Source: an uncultured Roseiflexaceae bacterium (lineage in GTDB: Bacteria; Chloroflexota; Chloroflexia; Chloroflexales; Roseiflexaceae). From it: 64,000 nucleotides of DNA. A model generated the notes under the pieces. The model worked only from the letters and a program-made list of their open reading frames with translations, was not told the DNA's origin and made no database searches. A program made the translations under genes and the position numbers. How positions within the stretch are numbered: the first letter of the stretch is position 1; every line of letters begins with the position of its first letter. This document shows positions 42,907 through 51,226 of the stretch, piece by piece. The stretch spans positions 9,874 to 73,873 of the forward strand of contig CALKHR010000194.1 in the NCBI GenBank assembly GCA_937988885.1. Direction: 5' to 3'.

Positions 42907-43410
42907 ATGGCATTACGTTATCGTTTAGCTCAACTTGCTGCGGCGCTCAAAGCGCAAGTCACTCCCGAGGAGCGAGCGTTGCTGGCTCAACTCCTCAACC
43001 CCGAAGAACTCCGCTTGTTCGAACGGATGGCGCAGTTCGACCAGCGCCACTGTTTGGATGTGTACCACACGCTTGTGAAGGGCAACCACACAGATCCGCA
43101 TCTGTTGCGGGCGGCGTTGCTGCACGATTGCGGCAAAGTCGCCGACGACGGTCGCCCGATCCCGCTGCTCTACTATGGCCTGTTCGTGGTGCTGATGCGG
43201 CTCGCGCCCGCAGTGTATCGCTGGGCCGCCGCCTCGGGACGCGGCGTGCTGTGGCCGTTCGCGGTGCACGCGGTGCACGAGCAGCGCAGCGCCCTATTGG
43301 CGAGCCGCGCGGGGAGCGCTCCCGAAGTGGTGCGCATCCTGAACGACTATGCCCAACAGATCCACTCGCCATCCACGGCTGCGCTCCAATGGGCCGATGA
43401 TCTGAACTAG
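42907..43410 (+). CDS. HD-domain phosphohydrolase-like protein
   Basis: A 167-residue protein with an HD domain: QRHCLDVYHTLVKG, then LLRAALLHDCGKVADD with the His-Asp metal pair, and HAVHEQRSALLASRAG. Hydrophobic segment LLYYGLFVVLMRLAPAVYRWAA in the middle could touch the membrane. HD proteins of this kind hydrolyse nucleotides or phosphodiesters; substrate unknown. ATG 42907 is used; in-frame GTG and TTG lie a few codons upstream. Confidence 0.8.
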   Translation: MALRYRLAQLAAALKAQVTPEERALLAQLLNPEELRLFERMAQFDQRHCLDVYHTLVKGNHTDPHLLRAALLHDCGKVADDGRPIPLLYYGLFVVLMRLAPAVYRWAAASGRGVLWPFAVHAVHEQRSALLASRAGSAPEVVRILNDYAQQIHSPSTAALQWADDLN

Positions 43411-43425
43411 CGGCGTCTCCAACAT

Positions 43426-43454
43426 TTGACCTTGAGCTCTACCCACCGTACAAT
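43426..43454 (+). promoter_or_regulatory. Promoter placed for a leaderless scpA transcript
   Basis: TTGACC, 17 bases, TACAAT, with the -10 box ending seven bases before the scpA ATG. The transcript should start at or one base before the initiation codon. Confidence 0.65.
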
Positions 43455-43461
43455 ACATGGT

Positions 43462-44265
43462 ATGCTGCTTGAAGAAACGCTTGATTATACGGTTCACCTG
43501 CCCGAGTTTGAGGGGCCGCTAGATCTGTTGCTGCGGCTGATCGAACGCGAGGAGCTCGACATCACCACGATCGCACTGGCTCAGGTGGCCGATAGCTACC
43601 TCGAACAGGTGCGCTCGATTGAGATGCCCGATCCTTCGGCGCTCTCGGCTTTTCTGGTGATCGCCGCGAAGTTGTTGCTGATCAAGTCGCGCGCGCTGCT
43701 GCCACGCCCAGTTGTGGCGAAAAACGGCGAAGAGGTGGTGGACGAGGGCGCTGAACTTGCGCAGCAATTACGCGAATATCAACGTTTTAAGCAGGCAGCA
43801 GCCTTGCTGCGTTCGCTCGAAGAGCGCGGGTTACACACCTACACGCGGGCCGCTGCACCGCCACTGCCGCAGTTGCCGCGCAACAAGGAGCCGCTCGATG
43901 TGACGCTCAGCGAGATGTTGGAGGCCGTACAACGGCGCATCCAGCTGCTGCTGCCACTCGATACACCCACGCCGCTCCCGTCGCCGAAGGTGATCACCGT
44001 GCCAGAAATGGCCATGCGCATCGAGCAGCGCTTGCAGAATCAGGCGTGGTTCAGCTTCGAGGACTTGCTGTCGCTGAGTGCGCAGCGTGTCGAGGTGGTG
44101 GTTGCATTGTGGGCCGTGCTCGAAATGCTGAAGCGCCGCGCGATTGTGGTGGAGCAGGAACGCTTGTTTGGGCCGATTATGATCGGGCGCGGGCCAAACC
44201 TCGGCAAGGCCGATTTGTACAATCTAGCCCTGCAAGAAGAGCATCTCAATGCATCTGAGGGCTGA
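43462..44265 (+). CDS. scpA: Segregation and condensation protein A
   Basis: The kleisin subunit of the SMC-ScpAB complex that organises and separates chromosomes. The 267-residue product starts YTVHLPEFEGPLDLLLRLIEREELDITTIALAQVADSYLEQV, the typical N-terminal kleisin block, and ends with the winged-helix part (WFSFEDLLSLSAQRVEVVVALWAVLEMLKRRAIVVEQE). The usual partner scpB is not the next gene. ATG 43462 aligns with the family start; no Shine-Dalgarno precedes it, and the promoter geometry suggests a leaderless message. Confidence 0.93.
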   Translation: MLLEETLDYTVHLPEFEGPLDLLLRLIEREELDITTIALAQVADSYLEQVRSIEMPDPSALSAFLVIAAKLLLIKSRALLPRPVVAKNGEEVVDEGAELAQQLREYQRFKQAAALLRSLEERGLHTYTRAAAPPLPQLPRNKEPLDVTLSEMLEAVQRRIQLLLPLDTPTPLPSPKVITVPEMAMRIEQRLQNQAWFSFEDLLSLSAQRVEVVVALWAVLEMLKRRAIVVEQERLFGPIMIGRGPNLGKADLYNLALQEEHLNASEG

Positions 44266-44370
44266 TGCCCGCTCCATCGATAGATTGTTACAATACCTCT
44301 TAATCGTTAAAAGAAGCTTATGCGGGCTATTGGCGTTTCGCACGATGGCTCGCCTGAATAGCAATGCAGC

Positions 44371-46596
44371 GTGAATAAAGCTCAATTACCACTTGTATCT
44401 TTTACACCAGAACTAGCGCGGGGTTTGCCGCTCGGCGACCTACTGTCGCTTGGGATGCAGATGCAAGGTGATGTTACCCCCGAGACACTGCTGCAAGAAG
44501 TCGCCGATGCGATTCTGCGCGTGCTTGGCTACCCGCAAGTTTACATTCGGCTCCGCAATGCCGACACCGACGAGCTCGAAACCTGTGCATTTGCGGGTGT
44601 TCCCGAAGATGTTGCTGCCCAGCTACGCGCTCACCCGACCGCCCCGGCGTTTTATCAATCGTTGCTTCAACCGCGCTATCGCCTCAGTGAATCGTACCTT
44701 ATCCCGGCTGGCCAAAGCGTTGAACGCGAGATCCAAGGCGCTTCTCCAACGCCCGCCAAGCGCAGCCGCAGGCAGGATCGCGGTGTGCTGTTGGTGCCAT
44801 TGCGAGCACAAGGTGGCCGCCTGATCGGCGTGATTTATGTCCAGCCGCCCGATGATCCTGAGGCGCTTGAGCTGCCGAATATTCGGATTCTGGAGGCGAT
44901 CGCCCGCCAGGCTGCGCTCGCGCTCGACAATGCGCGTTTAGCAGCCCGTGCCGCGCGCCTGCTGTCGAAAGAGCAGTTGTTGGCCAATCTCAGCCGCGAT
45001 GTAAGTAGCACACTGGATCTTGACACCATCCTGGCCCTGACGATCGAGCGCATCAAAGGCGCCTTCCCCGATAATAGCGTGGCGCTGATCAACGACGATG
45101 GCGAACTGATGATGGTCGCCAGCACGAATTCGTACGATCAAGAGGCCCGTAATGTGCGCATCCAGGTTGGTGAAGGGATCAGTGGTTGGGTGGTGCAACA
45201 GGGGTTGCCGTACCTCTCAAACGACCTCGATAACGAATTTCGTCTCAAGCCTGCAGCCCGCGAGATCGGCTCGAATCGTCTGATCAAAGCCTATATCTCC
45301 GTGCCGCTCCGTAGCGGCGGCAAGGTGATCGGTACGCTCAACGCTTCATCCACGCAACCAAACAGCTTCACCTATGAAGATGTGGACTTGCTTGAGGCGG
45401 TCGCAGGCCAGATCGGCGGACCGATCGCCAGCGCCAAGCTGTACCAGGAAGCGCAACGCCTCGCGGAACAGGTGAAGCGCCGCAATGAGCAGCTGATGGT
45501 GCTGAACACGCTCGCTCGGATGGCTGTCTCGACGCTGGATGTTGAGCGGATGCTGACCGATGTGACGATCGCGATTCAGCATGGCTTCGGCTACAGCCAT
45601 GTCGAGACGTACATCGTCGATGAGGAGACGCAGGAGTTGGTGTTGGCCGCGCAGGCGAGCGATTCGGTGCAGCAAGAGGTGGGTTACCGCCAATCGGTGA
45701 CGCTCGGTCTGCTGGGCCGCACGTATCTGACAGGCCAAACCACGCATATCGACGATGTGCGTTCGGACCCCGATTATTACACGCATTCGATGGTCGGTAC
45801 TCGCTCGGAGTTGTGCGTGCCGATTGTGGCCAACGGCAAAGTACGCGGTATCCTCAACCTCGAATCGCAGCTTATCGGCGCGTTCACCGATGAGGATGTG
45901 AGCGTGCTGGAGACGGTGGCCGATATGCTGGCTGGCGCGATGGAGAATGCGCGTCTCTACCGCCGCGCTCAGGAGGCGGCGGTGCTCGAAGAGCGGAGTC
46001 GGCTGGCCCGCGATCTCCACGATTCGATCTCGCAGCAACTCTTTAGCATGACGTTGACGGCGCAGGCCGCCCGCGCTCAGCAAGCCAAGAATCCGGCGCG
46101 CAGTGCCGCACAACTCGAACGGCTGCAGGAGACCGCCGCCGCTGCGCTGGCCGAGATGCGCGCGCTGATCTTCCAGTTGCGCCCACCCGGCCTCAGCGAG
46201 CAGGGGTTGGTCGCCGCGCTGCACCAGCACGTCACCGCGCTCGGGCGTCGCGAAGGGCTGACGGTCGAGTTGGTGGTGAATGGCGAGGAGCGTTACGCCC
46301 GCGGCGCTGAACAGGCGCTGTATCGGATTGTGCAAGAATCGCTGAACAATGTGGTGAAGCACGCCGGCGCGTGTGATGTGAAGATCACGCTGGATCTCCA
46401 GCCAGATCAACTGCGTTTGCACGTTGTCGATGATGGTAAAGGTTTTGATCTGAATGCCGAACACCTCCTTGGGTCGCGGCATTTGGGGCTGACGAGTATG
46501 CGCGAACGGGCCGCCGAGATCGGCGGAGTGCTTGAGCTTCACTCGCAGTTGGGCGCAGGCACCGAAGTGATTGTGGTGGTGCCGCGTAATCGGTAA
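44371..46596 (+). CDS. GAF-domain sensor histidine kinase, NarL/DesK type
   Basis: A 741-residue cytoplasmic kinase. Three GAF-type sensor domains in series (about residues 30-190, 205-365 and 385-530; openers LLQEVADAILRVLG, LLANLSRDVSSTLDLDTI, LNTLARMAVSTLDVERML) precede a HisKA_3 dimerisation domain with acceptor His550 in RSRLARDLHDSISQQLFSM, then HATPase_c (YRIVQESLNNVVKHA, VVDDGKGFDLN, HLGLTSMRERA). It begins at a GTG. Its cognate regulator is the LuxR-type response regulator that starts 79 bases downstream. Confidence 0.92.
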   Translation: MNKAQLPLVSFTPELARGLPLGDLLSLGMQMQGDVTPETLLQEVADAILRVLGYPQVYIRLRNADTDELETCAFAGVPEDVAAQLRAHPTAPAFYQSLLQPRYRLSESYLIPAGQSVEREIQGASPTPAKRSRRQDRGVLLVPLRAQGGRLIGVIYVQPPDDPEALELPNIRILEAIARQAALALDNARLAARAARLLSKEQLLANLSRDVSSTLDLDTILALTIERIKGAFPDNSVALINDDGELMMVASTNSYDQEARNVRIQVGEGISGWVVQQGLPYLSNDLDNEFRLKPAAREIGSNRLIKAYISVPLRSGGKVIGTLNASSTQPNSFTYEDVDLLEAVAGQIGGPIASAKLYQEAQRLAEQVKRRNEQLMVLNTLARMAVSTLDVERMLTDVTIAIQHGFGYSHVETYIVDEETQELVLAAQASDSVQQEVGYRQSVTLGLLGRTYLTGQTTHIDDVRSDPDYYTHSMVGTRSELCVPIVANGKVRGILNLESQLIGAFTDEDVSVLETVADMLAGAMENARLYRRAQEAAVLEERSRLARDLHDSISQQLFSMTLTAQAARAQQAKNPARSAAQLERLQETAAAALAEMRALIFQLRPPGLSEQGLVAALHQHVTALGRREGLTVELVVNGEERYARGAEQALYRIVQESLNNVVKHAGACDVKITLDLQPDQLRLHVVDDGKGFDLNAEHLLGSRHLGLTSMRERAAEIGGVLELHSQLGAGTEVIVVVPRNR

Positions 46597-46675
46597 TCGC
46601 TGGGCCTGGATTTCTGCCCATAGTCATACAGTTGATAGTCTTGGGTGTTCCCAACGATATCATAAGGAGCTGGAT

Positions 46676-47323
46676 ATGGACTCGATCGGTGTGCTTCTGA
46701 TCGATGATCACCGTGTTGTTCGCCAAGGCTTGCGCGATTTCCTCGAACTGCAAGACGATATCGAAGTGATCGGGGAGGCTGCGAGCGGCGAAGAAGGCGT
46801 CAAATTAGCCCAAGAGTTGTTGCCCGATGTCGTTTTGATGGACCTTGTGCTGCCAGGCATCGATGGCGTCGAGGCAACGCGCCGCGTCAAAAACGTCAGT
46901 CCTTCCACACGGATCATTGTGCTGACCTCGTTCGCCGACGATGATAAGGTGTTCCCCGCCATCAAGGCCGGTGCGATCTCGTACCTGCTGAAGGATGTGC
47001 AGCCCGAGGAGTTGGCGCGGGCGATTCGCGCGGCGCAGCGCAACGAGGCGGTTCTGCACTCCGAGGTGGCCGCCAAGCTGATGCAAGAGTTCAGCACGCC
47101 GCGCCCGGCGGAAGATCCGGTCGAGCAATTGACCGACCGCGAGATGGATGTGCTGCGGCTGATCGCGAAGGGCCAGAGCAACAAGGAGATCGCGGATTCG
47201 TTGATCATTAGCGAGAAAACCGTCAAAACGCACGTATCGAATATTTTGTCGAAGCTGCATTTGGCCGACCGCACTCAGGCGGCGATCTACGCGCTACGGC
47301 AACGCTTGGTGCCGATGGAGTAA
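46676..47323 (+). CDS. NarL/LuxR-family response regulator
   Basis: A 215-residue regulator: receiver domain with phospho-acceptor Asp56 in VVLMDLVLPG, the acidic pair in LLIDDHRVVRQG, Thr/Ser in VLTSFADDD and Lys in YLLKDVQPEELA; then a LuxR helix-turn-helix (LTDREMDVLRLIAKGQSNKEIADSLIISEKTVKTHVSNIL). It pairs with the GAF kinase just upstream. AAGGAG six bases before the ATG at 46676 fixes the start. mobA follows by only six bases, so it may belong to the same transcript. Confidence 0.95.
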   Translation: MDSIGVLLIDDHRVVRQGLRDFLELQDDIEVIGEAASGEEGVKLAQELLPDVVLMDLVLPGIDGVEATRRVKNVSPSTRIIVLTSFADDDKVFPAIKAGAISYLLKDVQPEELARAIRAAQRNEAVLHSEVAAKLMQEFSTPRPAEDPVEQLTDREMDVLRLIAKGQSNKEIADSLIISEKTVKTHVSNILSKLHLADRTQAAIYALRQRLVPME

Positions 47324-47329
47324 CGGATC

Positions 47330-47953
47330 GTGGCATATTCCAGCTCCGCAAGCGCGATTGTGCTTGCAGGTGGACGCAGCCGACGCTTGGGTCAAGACAA
47401 GCGTCGGCTGCGCGTTTTTGGGCCGGATCAGCCGACGCTGCTTGAGCGGACGGTCAACACTGCCACACAGCTCTGCGCCGATGTAGTGGTGGTGCTGAAC
47501 GACCCGGAATCGTGGCCGCATCTGCCCGGTCGCCTCGTGCCCGATCTGTACGCCGATGGAGGGCCGCTCGGTGGGATCTACAGTGGCCTGCAGGCGGCAC
47601 AGTTCGAGACGGCGTTGGTGTTGGCCTGCGATATGCCGTTCCTCAATCCTGCGCTGTTGCAGGCAATGCTCGCACGCCCCGGCGAGTACGATGTGCTGAT
47701 GCCCCGCAGCCTCGGGACGCAGCGCACCCGCAATGCGCACGCTGTCGAGCCGCTGCACGCGGTGTATCGCCGCAGTTGCCTCGCGCCGATTCAGCAGCTG
47801 TTGGAGCAGGGCGAACGCCAAGTGACAGCGCTCCTGGATGTGGTGCGGGTGGCGTTTATGGAGCCTGATGAGATCCGGTGTTACGATCCGGAGGGGCGGT
47901 CGTTTGTGAATATCAATACGCTTGAGCAGTTGCGCGAGGCGGGGTTGGGGTAG
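47330..47953 (+). CDS. mobA: Molybdenum cofactor guanylyltransferase
   Basis: Attaches GMP to molybdopterin to make the guanine-dinucleotide form of the molybdenum cofactor. The 207-residue product has IVLAGGRSRRLGQDKRRL (nucleotide-binding loop with Lys), DGGPLGGIYSGLQ, ACDMPFLNP with the metal Asp, and EPLHAVYRRSC. Start GTG at 47330, six bases after the response regulator stop, so co-translation is likely. No other molybdenum genes are adjacent. Confidence 0.9.
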   Translation: MAYSSSASAIVLAGGRSRRLGQDKRRLRVFGPDQPTLLERTVNTATQLCADVVVVLNDPESWPHLPGRLVPDLYADGGPLGGIYSGLQAAQFETALVLACDMPFLNPALLQAMLARPGEYDVLMPRSLGTQRTRNAHAVEPLHAVYRRSCLAPIQQLLEQGERQVTALLDVVRVAFMEPDEIRCYDPEGRSFVNINTLEQLREAGLG

Positions 47954-48137
47954 GTATCCACAGGTTACGCAGATTTCACAGATTTGAGGGATTGTTTAGT
48001 TGGTCTTTGCTGTAAACCTGTTTTCTATCGTTACTGCCCAGCCAGATTTGATATCGCCAAGCCATACCAAATCCGATCGGACTGTGTCAGTAACAAACCT
48101 GTTTTAGCCTGCGGCAGTAAGGTATATGACGTTTTTT

Positions 48138-48178
48138 GTGGTGTCGATGCGCTGCGCGTAGCAGCGCATCGACACCAC
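48138..48178. terminator. Perfect 18-base-pair hairpin downstream of mobA
   Basis: Arms 48138-48155 and 48161-48178 pair completely around a five-base loop and contain the block CGATGCGCTGC. A related hairpin occurs at 56027-56062. The 742-base gap from 47954 to 48695 has no gene I can support. Confidence 0.55.
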
Positions 48179-48237
48179 CTTCTCTGACAATGCTGGTATT
48201 AGTGCACTGTTTTATCAGTCTTTGACAGTTCTCATTG

Positions 48238-48352
48238 TCATTCCGAACAAGCCGCTAGGCGACGTGAGGAATCTCATTGCTCTGCATTGTATTGCGCTTT
48301 GAGATCTCTCCCCATTCGCTTCGCTTAGGGCTTCGACCGTTCGAGATGATAG
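48238..48352. repeat. Intergenic repeat-like element
   Basis: This 115-base stretch has the GTCATTCCGAAC, GTGAGGAATCTC, GAGATCTCTCCCC, TTCGCTTCGCT and TTCGACCGTTCGAGATGA blocks seen in dispersed intergenic repeats of several phyla, including Chloroflexota. Only one copy is present here, so the assignment rests on remembered sequence style. Confidence 0.4.
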
Positions 48353-48639
48353 TGCTTTTCATTGAACATAAAAATGTTGAATATTTCCAAAACGGAGCAA
48401 TTAGTGTAACGCTGAAGAATTGTTGTTCAGCAAACGTGCTGATTCTGTAAACAATCATTTGGTGTGGTATCAGAACATTTCTGAAAAGCATCAGTAGGCA
48501 GAGACATACGCGTGTCAGCATACAAAAAGCGCATACAGACCACCGAACAAGGACCATACCAAGGAACCAAACAATACCGGCATCACAGAGCGGAAAGCTT
48601 CTCACTAAGCCACCGTGTCCCGCCTAATGGTGGAATAGC

Positions 48640-48675
48640 ACAGGGGCATGTTCCGGAAGTGGAACATGCCCCTGT
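48640..48675 (-). terminator. Perfect hairpin after the DAHP synthase gene
   Basis: Fifteen-base perfect arms (48640-48654 and 48661-48675) with a six-base loop lie 21 bases after the stop. There is no T-run. Confidence 0.6.
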
Positions 48676-48695
48676 TCGTGATAGAGCTTGCGTTG

Positions 48696-49811
48696 TTAGA
48701 GGCTAGCGCGGAAGGCGCGGCGGGCGCGCACTGCTTGGGCCAGTTCCTCCAGCAACTGCTCGGTGGTCTCCCAGCTGATGCAGCTATCGGTGATGCTCTG
48801 GCCGTAGACCAGCTCGCTTTTATCCTTATCGCCCTGATCCTGACGGCCCTCGACGATAAAGCTTTCGAGCATGACGCCCACGATGCCGGTTTCGCCCGCA
48901 GCCAGTTGCCCAGCCAGATCACGCACGACGCCGGGCTGGCGGCGGTAGTCCTTGCCGCTGTTCTCGTGGCTGGCATCGACGATCACGCGCTGCTTCAGGT
49001 TGACGGCCTCCAGCAACTTGAGGGCGCTCTTGATGCTGGCCGAGTCGTAGTTCGGGCCGTTGCGGCCACCGCGCAACACTACGTGGCAATCGGGGTTGCC
49101 GTAGGTCGAGACGATCGCGGCCAAGCCTTGCTCGGTCACGCTCAAGAAGCTATGGGGGACCGAAGCCGCGCGAATCGCATCGACCGCCATCTGCACGCCG
49201 CCGCCAGTGCCGTTTTTGAAGCCCACCGGCATCGAGAGGCCAGCCGCCAAGTTGCGGTGGACCTGGCTCTCGGTGGTGCGCGCGCCAATCGCCGCCCATG
49301 TCACAGCATCAGCGAAAAACTGCGGTGAGATCGGGTCGAGGAATTCGCACCCCGCTGGTAAGCCCAGTCCAACGACATCCAGCAGTAATCGGCGTGCCAT
49401 ACGCAGACCATCGTTGACAGCGTAGGTACCGTTCAAGTACGGATCGTTGATGAGGCCGCGCCAACCGACCGTGGTGCGTGGCTTCTCGAAATACACCCGC
49501 ATTACGACGAGCAGGTCATCGCGATGCGCCTCTGCCCGCTTGACCAAACGCTGAGCATAATCGAGCGCTGCAACGGGGTCATGCACAGAGCAGGGACCAA
49601 CTATGACGATCAGCCGATCATCATCGCCGTTCAAAATATCGACAACTTCCTTGCGCGAGCGGTTGACTAACACCGCACCGGCAGCGGGAAGTGGCAACTC
49701 CTCCATCAAAATGGCGGGTGGCAATAAAGGTCGATAACCAGCGATTCGCAGGTCGTGGGTGCGCGGGGGGTTGGATTCGTGTGCGGAACCCACCTCGTTC
49801 TGTATGGACAT
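48696..49811 (-). CDS. 3-deoxy-7-phosphoheptulonate (DAHP) synthase, class I AroF/AroG type
   Basis: Joins phosphoenolpyruvate and erythrose 4-phosphate, the first step of the shikimate pathway. The 371-residue length fits the AroF/G/H type. Seen: VIVGPCSVHDPVAALDYA (metal Cys), RVYFEKPRTTVGWRGLINDP, CEFLDPISPQFFADAVTWAAIGART, GFKNGTGGG and VDASHENSGKDYRRQ. All catalytic blocks are intact. Feedback type (Tyr, Phe or Trp) cannot be read. AGGAG lies about 14 bases before the ATG, which is rather far. Confidence 0.95.
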   Translation of the reverse strand: MSIQNEVGSAHESNPPRTHDLRIAGYRPLLPPAILMEELPLPAAGAVLVNRSRKEVVDILNGDDDRLIVIVGPCSVHDPVAALDYAQRLVKRAEAHRDDLLVVMRVYFEKPRTTVGWRGLINDPYLNGTYAVNDGLRMARRLLLDVVGLGLPAGCEFLDPISPQFFADAVTWAAIGARTTESQVHRNLAAGLSMPVGFKNGTGGGVQMAVDAIRAASVPHSFLSVTEQGLAAIVSTYGNPDCHVVLRGGRNGPNYDSASIKSALKLLEAVNLKQRVIVDASHENSGKDYRRQPGVVRDLAGQLAAGETGIVGVMLESFIVEGRQDQGDKDKSELVYGQSITDSCISWETTEQLLEELAQAVRARRAFRASL

Positions 49812-49933
49812 TGTACCGATACTCTCCTGTTCCTTACCAACGTTTTGCTATTTTGGCGCAAGCAATCTATCTGAACGCGATACTCTACTACTCTCTCTCC
49901 CGACCGTCAAGCGTCTCACCTGAGCGAGTAACG

Positions 49934-50500
49934 CTACTCGAGAACAATGGCTTCGCCAAGTGTTTCGAGCAATCGATTGTACCACGCAAACAGCGCCGCC
50001 ACATGAATCACGTCGATGATCTCTCCATCGGTGAAGCCCACCGCTCGCATGCGGGCTTGGTCGGCGGGGCCGATTTGATCGGGAGTGAGCGTCAACTTCG
50101 TGGTGTAGTCCACCAATTCGCGCTGGCGTTCGGATAGCGGAATGTTTACGCCGTGCGCAAACAGTTGGTCGAGCAGTTCGGCATCGCCGCCGTGCTGCAG
50201 GAACAGCCGCCCGTGGATGGAGGCACAATAGACGCAGTGATTCAGCACCGACACGACAACGCTCACCAGTTCGCGCTCGGCCCGTGACAGACCGCCCGGC
50301 GCATTCATGATCGCGCCGAGAAGCGCAGAGCGATGCGCGAAGGTGGAGGGATCGTGAGCCATGGTAGCGTTGTAGGTCGATATGACGCCGTTGTGGGTGT
50401 GGGCCTGCAGCAAGGCGAGTTGTTCGGGGCTAGCGGTTGCAGCATCGGGAACGGGAACCCACGGCGCCCAATCGACGGGCGCGGTCGTAAAATCGCTCAT
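49934..50500 (-). CDS. AhpD-like peroxidase-related protein with CxxC
   Basis: A 188-residue carboxymuconolactone decarboxylase/AhpD-fold protein. Seen: LSRAERELVSVVVSVLNHCVYCASIHGRLF with the CxxC redox pair and the following His of the active site, then VDYTTKLTLTPDQI and DVIHVAALFAWYNRLLETLG. It probably reduces peroxides or transfers electrons. Its start overlaps the stop of the next upstream gene by four bases (ATGA), which is translational coupling. This pair next to a siderophore-type binding protein resembles the Avi_7169/Avi_7170 families. Confidence 0.85.
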   Translation of the reverse strand: MSDFTTAPVDWAPWVPVPDAATASPEQLALLQAHTHNGVISTYNATMAHDPSTFAHRSALLGAIMNAPGGLSRAERELVSVVVSVLNHCVYCASIHGRLFLQHGGDAELLDQLFAHGVNIPLSERQRELVDYTTKLTLTPDQIGPADQARMRAVGFTDGEIIDVIHVAALFAWYNRLLETLGEAIVLE

Positions 50501-51015
50501 GAGTGGCCTCCAAAGCCTTGCAAGCCCGCCAGTATCCGCACCTGAAAGTTCACAAAGGCGATCAACTGAGTGGCGACAACGATCGCCGTTGCGTCGAATC
50601 CGTGGCGAGTTAACGCCTCGATCGCGGCAGGAGTGGCAGCACGCGGGTTGGTGGTGAGCAGATCGACGTGCTCTAGCAGGGCGCGTTCGCGGGGCGCGAG
50701 GCCCGCCGCATCGGGGAACTGCGCCACAGCGTCGATCTGCGCTGTAGGCGCACCCAGGCTGCGCAGACGGGCGCGGTAGACCTCGGCGAGCGCGGTTGCC
50801 CGGTTGCGCACGGCGACTCGCAACGCCAACAGCGCCCGCTCGATGAGACTCAAGCCGCCGGGATCGGACGGCGCGAGCAGCGCCACGTAGCTCGCTTGGG
50901 CCAGCCGCGCCACCTGCGAGCGCTCGGCGTAGGGTCGCTGCTGCGCCTCGGGCAAGTCAGCGAGTGCGCCTAGCAGATCGTGTTCGGGCGAGAGATAGAG
51001 TTGTTCTTGTGACAT
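50497..51015 (-). CDS. AhpD-fold (CMD) paralogue without the redox cysteines
   Basis: A 172-residue protein with the same helical pattern as its downstream partner: LSLIERALLALRVAVRNRATALAEVYRARLRSLG aligns with the CxxC helix, but both cysteines and the His are missing. The later RERALLEHVDLLTTNPRAATPAAIEAL matches the second conserved helix. I infer a structural or regulatory partner of the CxxC protein, perhaps forming a mixed oligomer. ATG 51015 is used; an in-frame GTG lies four codons upstream. Confidence 0.75.
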   Translation of the reverse strand: MSQEQLYLSPEHDLLGALADLPEAQQRPYAERSQVARLAQASYVALLAPSDPGGLSLIERALLALRVAVRNRATALAEVYRARLRSLGAPTAQIDAVAQFPDAAGLAPRERALLEHVDLLTTNPRAATPAAIEALTRHGFDATAIVVATQLIAFVNFQVRILAGLQGFGGHS

Positions 51016-51171
51016 TGAACCGTTCACTTACGATATACTTACGTGTTGTACGAGCATGGGGCATTGTATCACTGTAATGTCATGATTGTCGATTTTTAAA
51101 TATCTCTTTACAGCGATTGTTTGGATGACGATTGGATCTGGCATTCCTATCTTTTGGACGAAAGATGCACA

Positions 51172-51201
51172 AAGGCCGATTGTAATGACACAATCGGCCT
51201 T
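51172..51201 (-). terminator. Intrinsic-type hairpin after the siderophore-type binding protein
   Basis: Twelve-base perfect arms (51172-51183 and 51190-51201) enclose six bases, 26 bases after the stop of the binding-protein gene. The transcript ends TT after the stem. Confidence 0.7.
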
Positions 51202-51226
51202 CGCACAAGTGGTGTAAGGTGAACGG

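Noticed and set aside
45346..46542. A 398-codon minus-strand frame opposite the GAF kinase
   Set aside because: No family motifs and a composition typical of antisense frames; the plus strand has complete kinase motifs.
48255..48605. A 116-codon minus-strand frame in the mobA-DAHP synthase gap
   Set aside because: It crosses the repeat-like element, has no ribosome site and looks like random translation.
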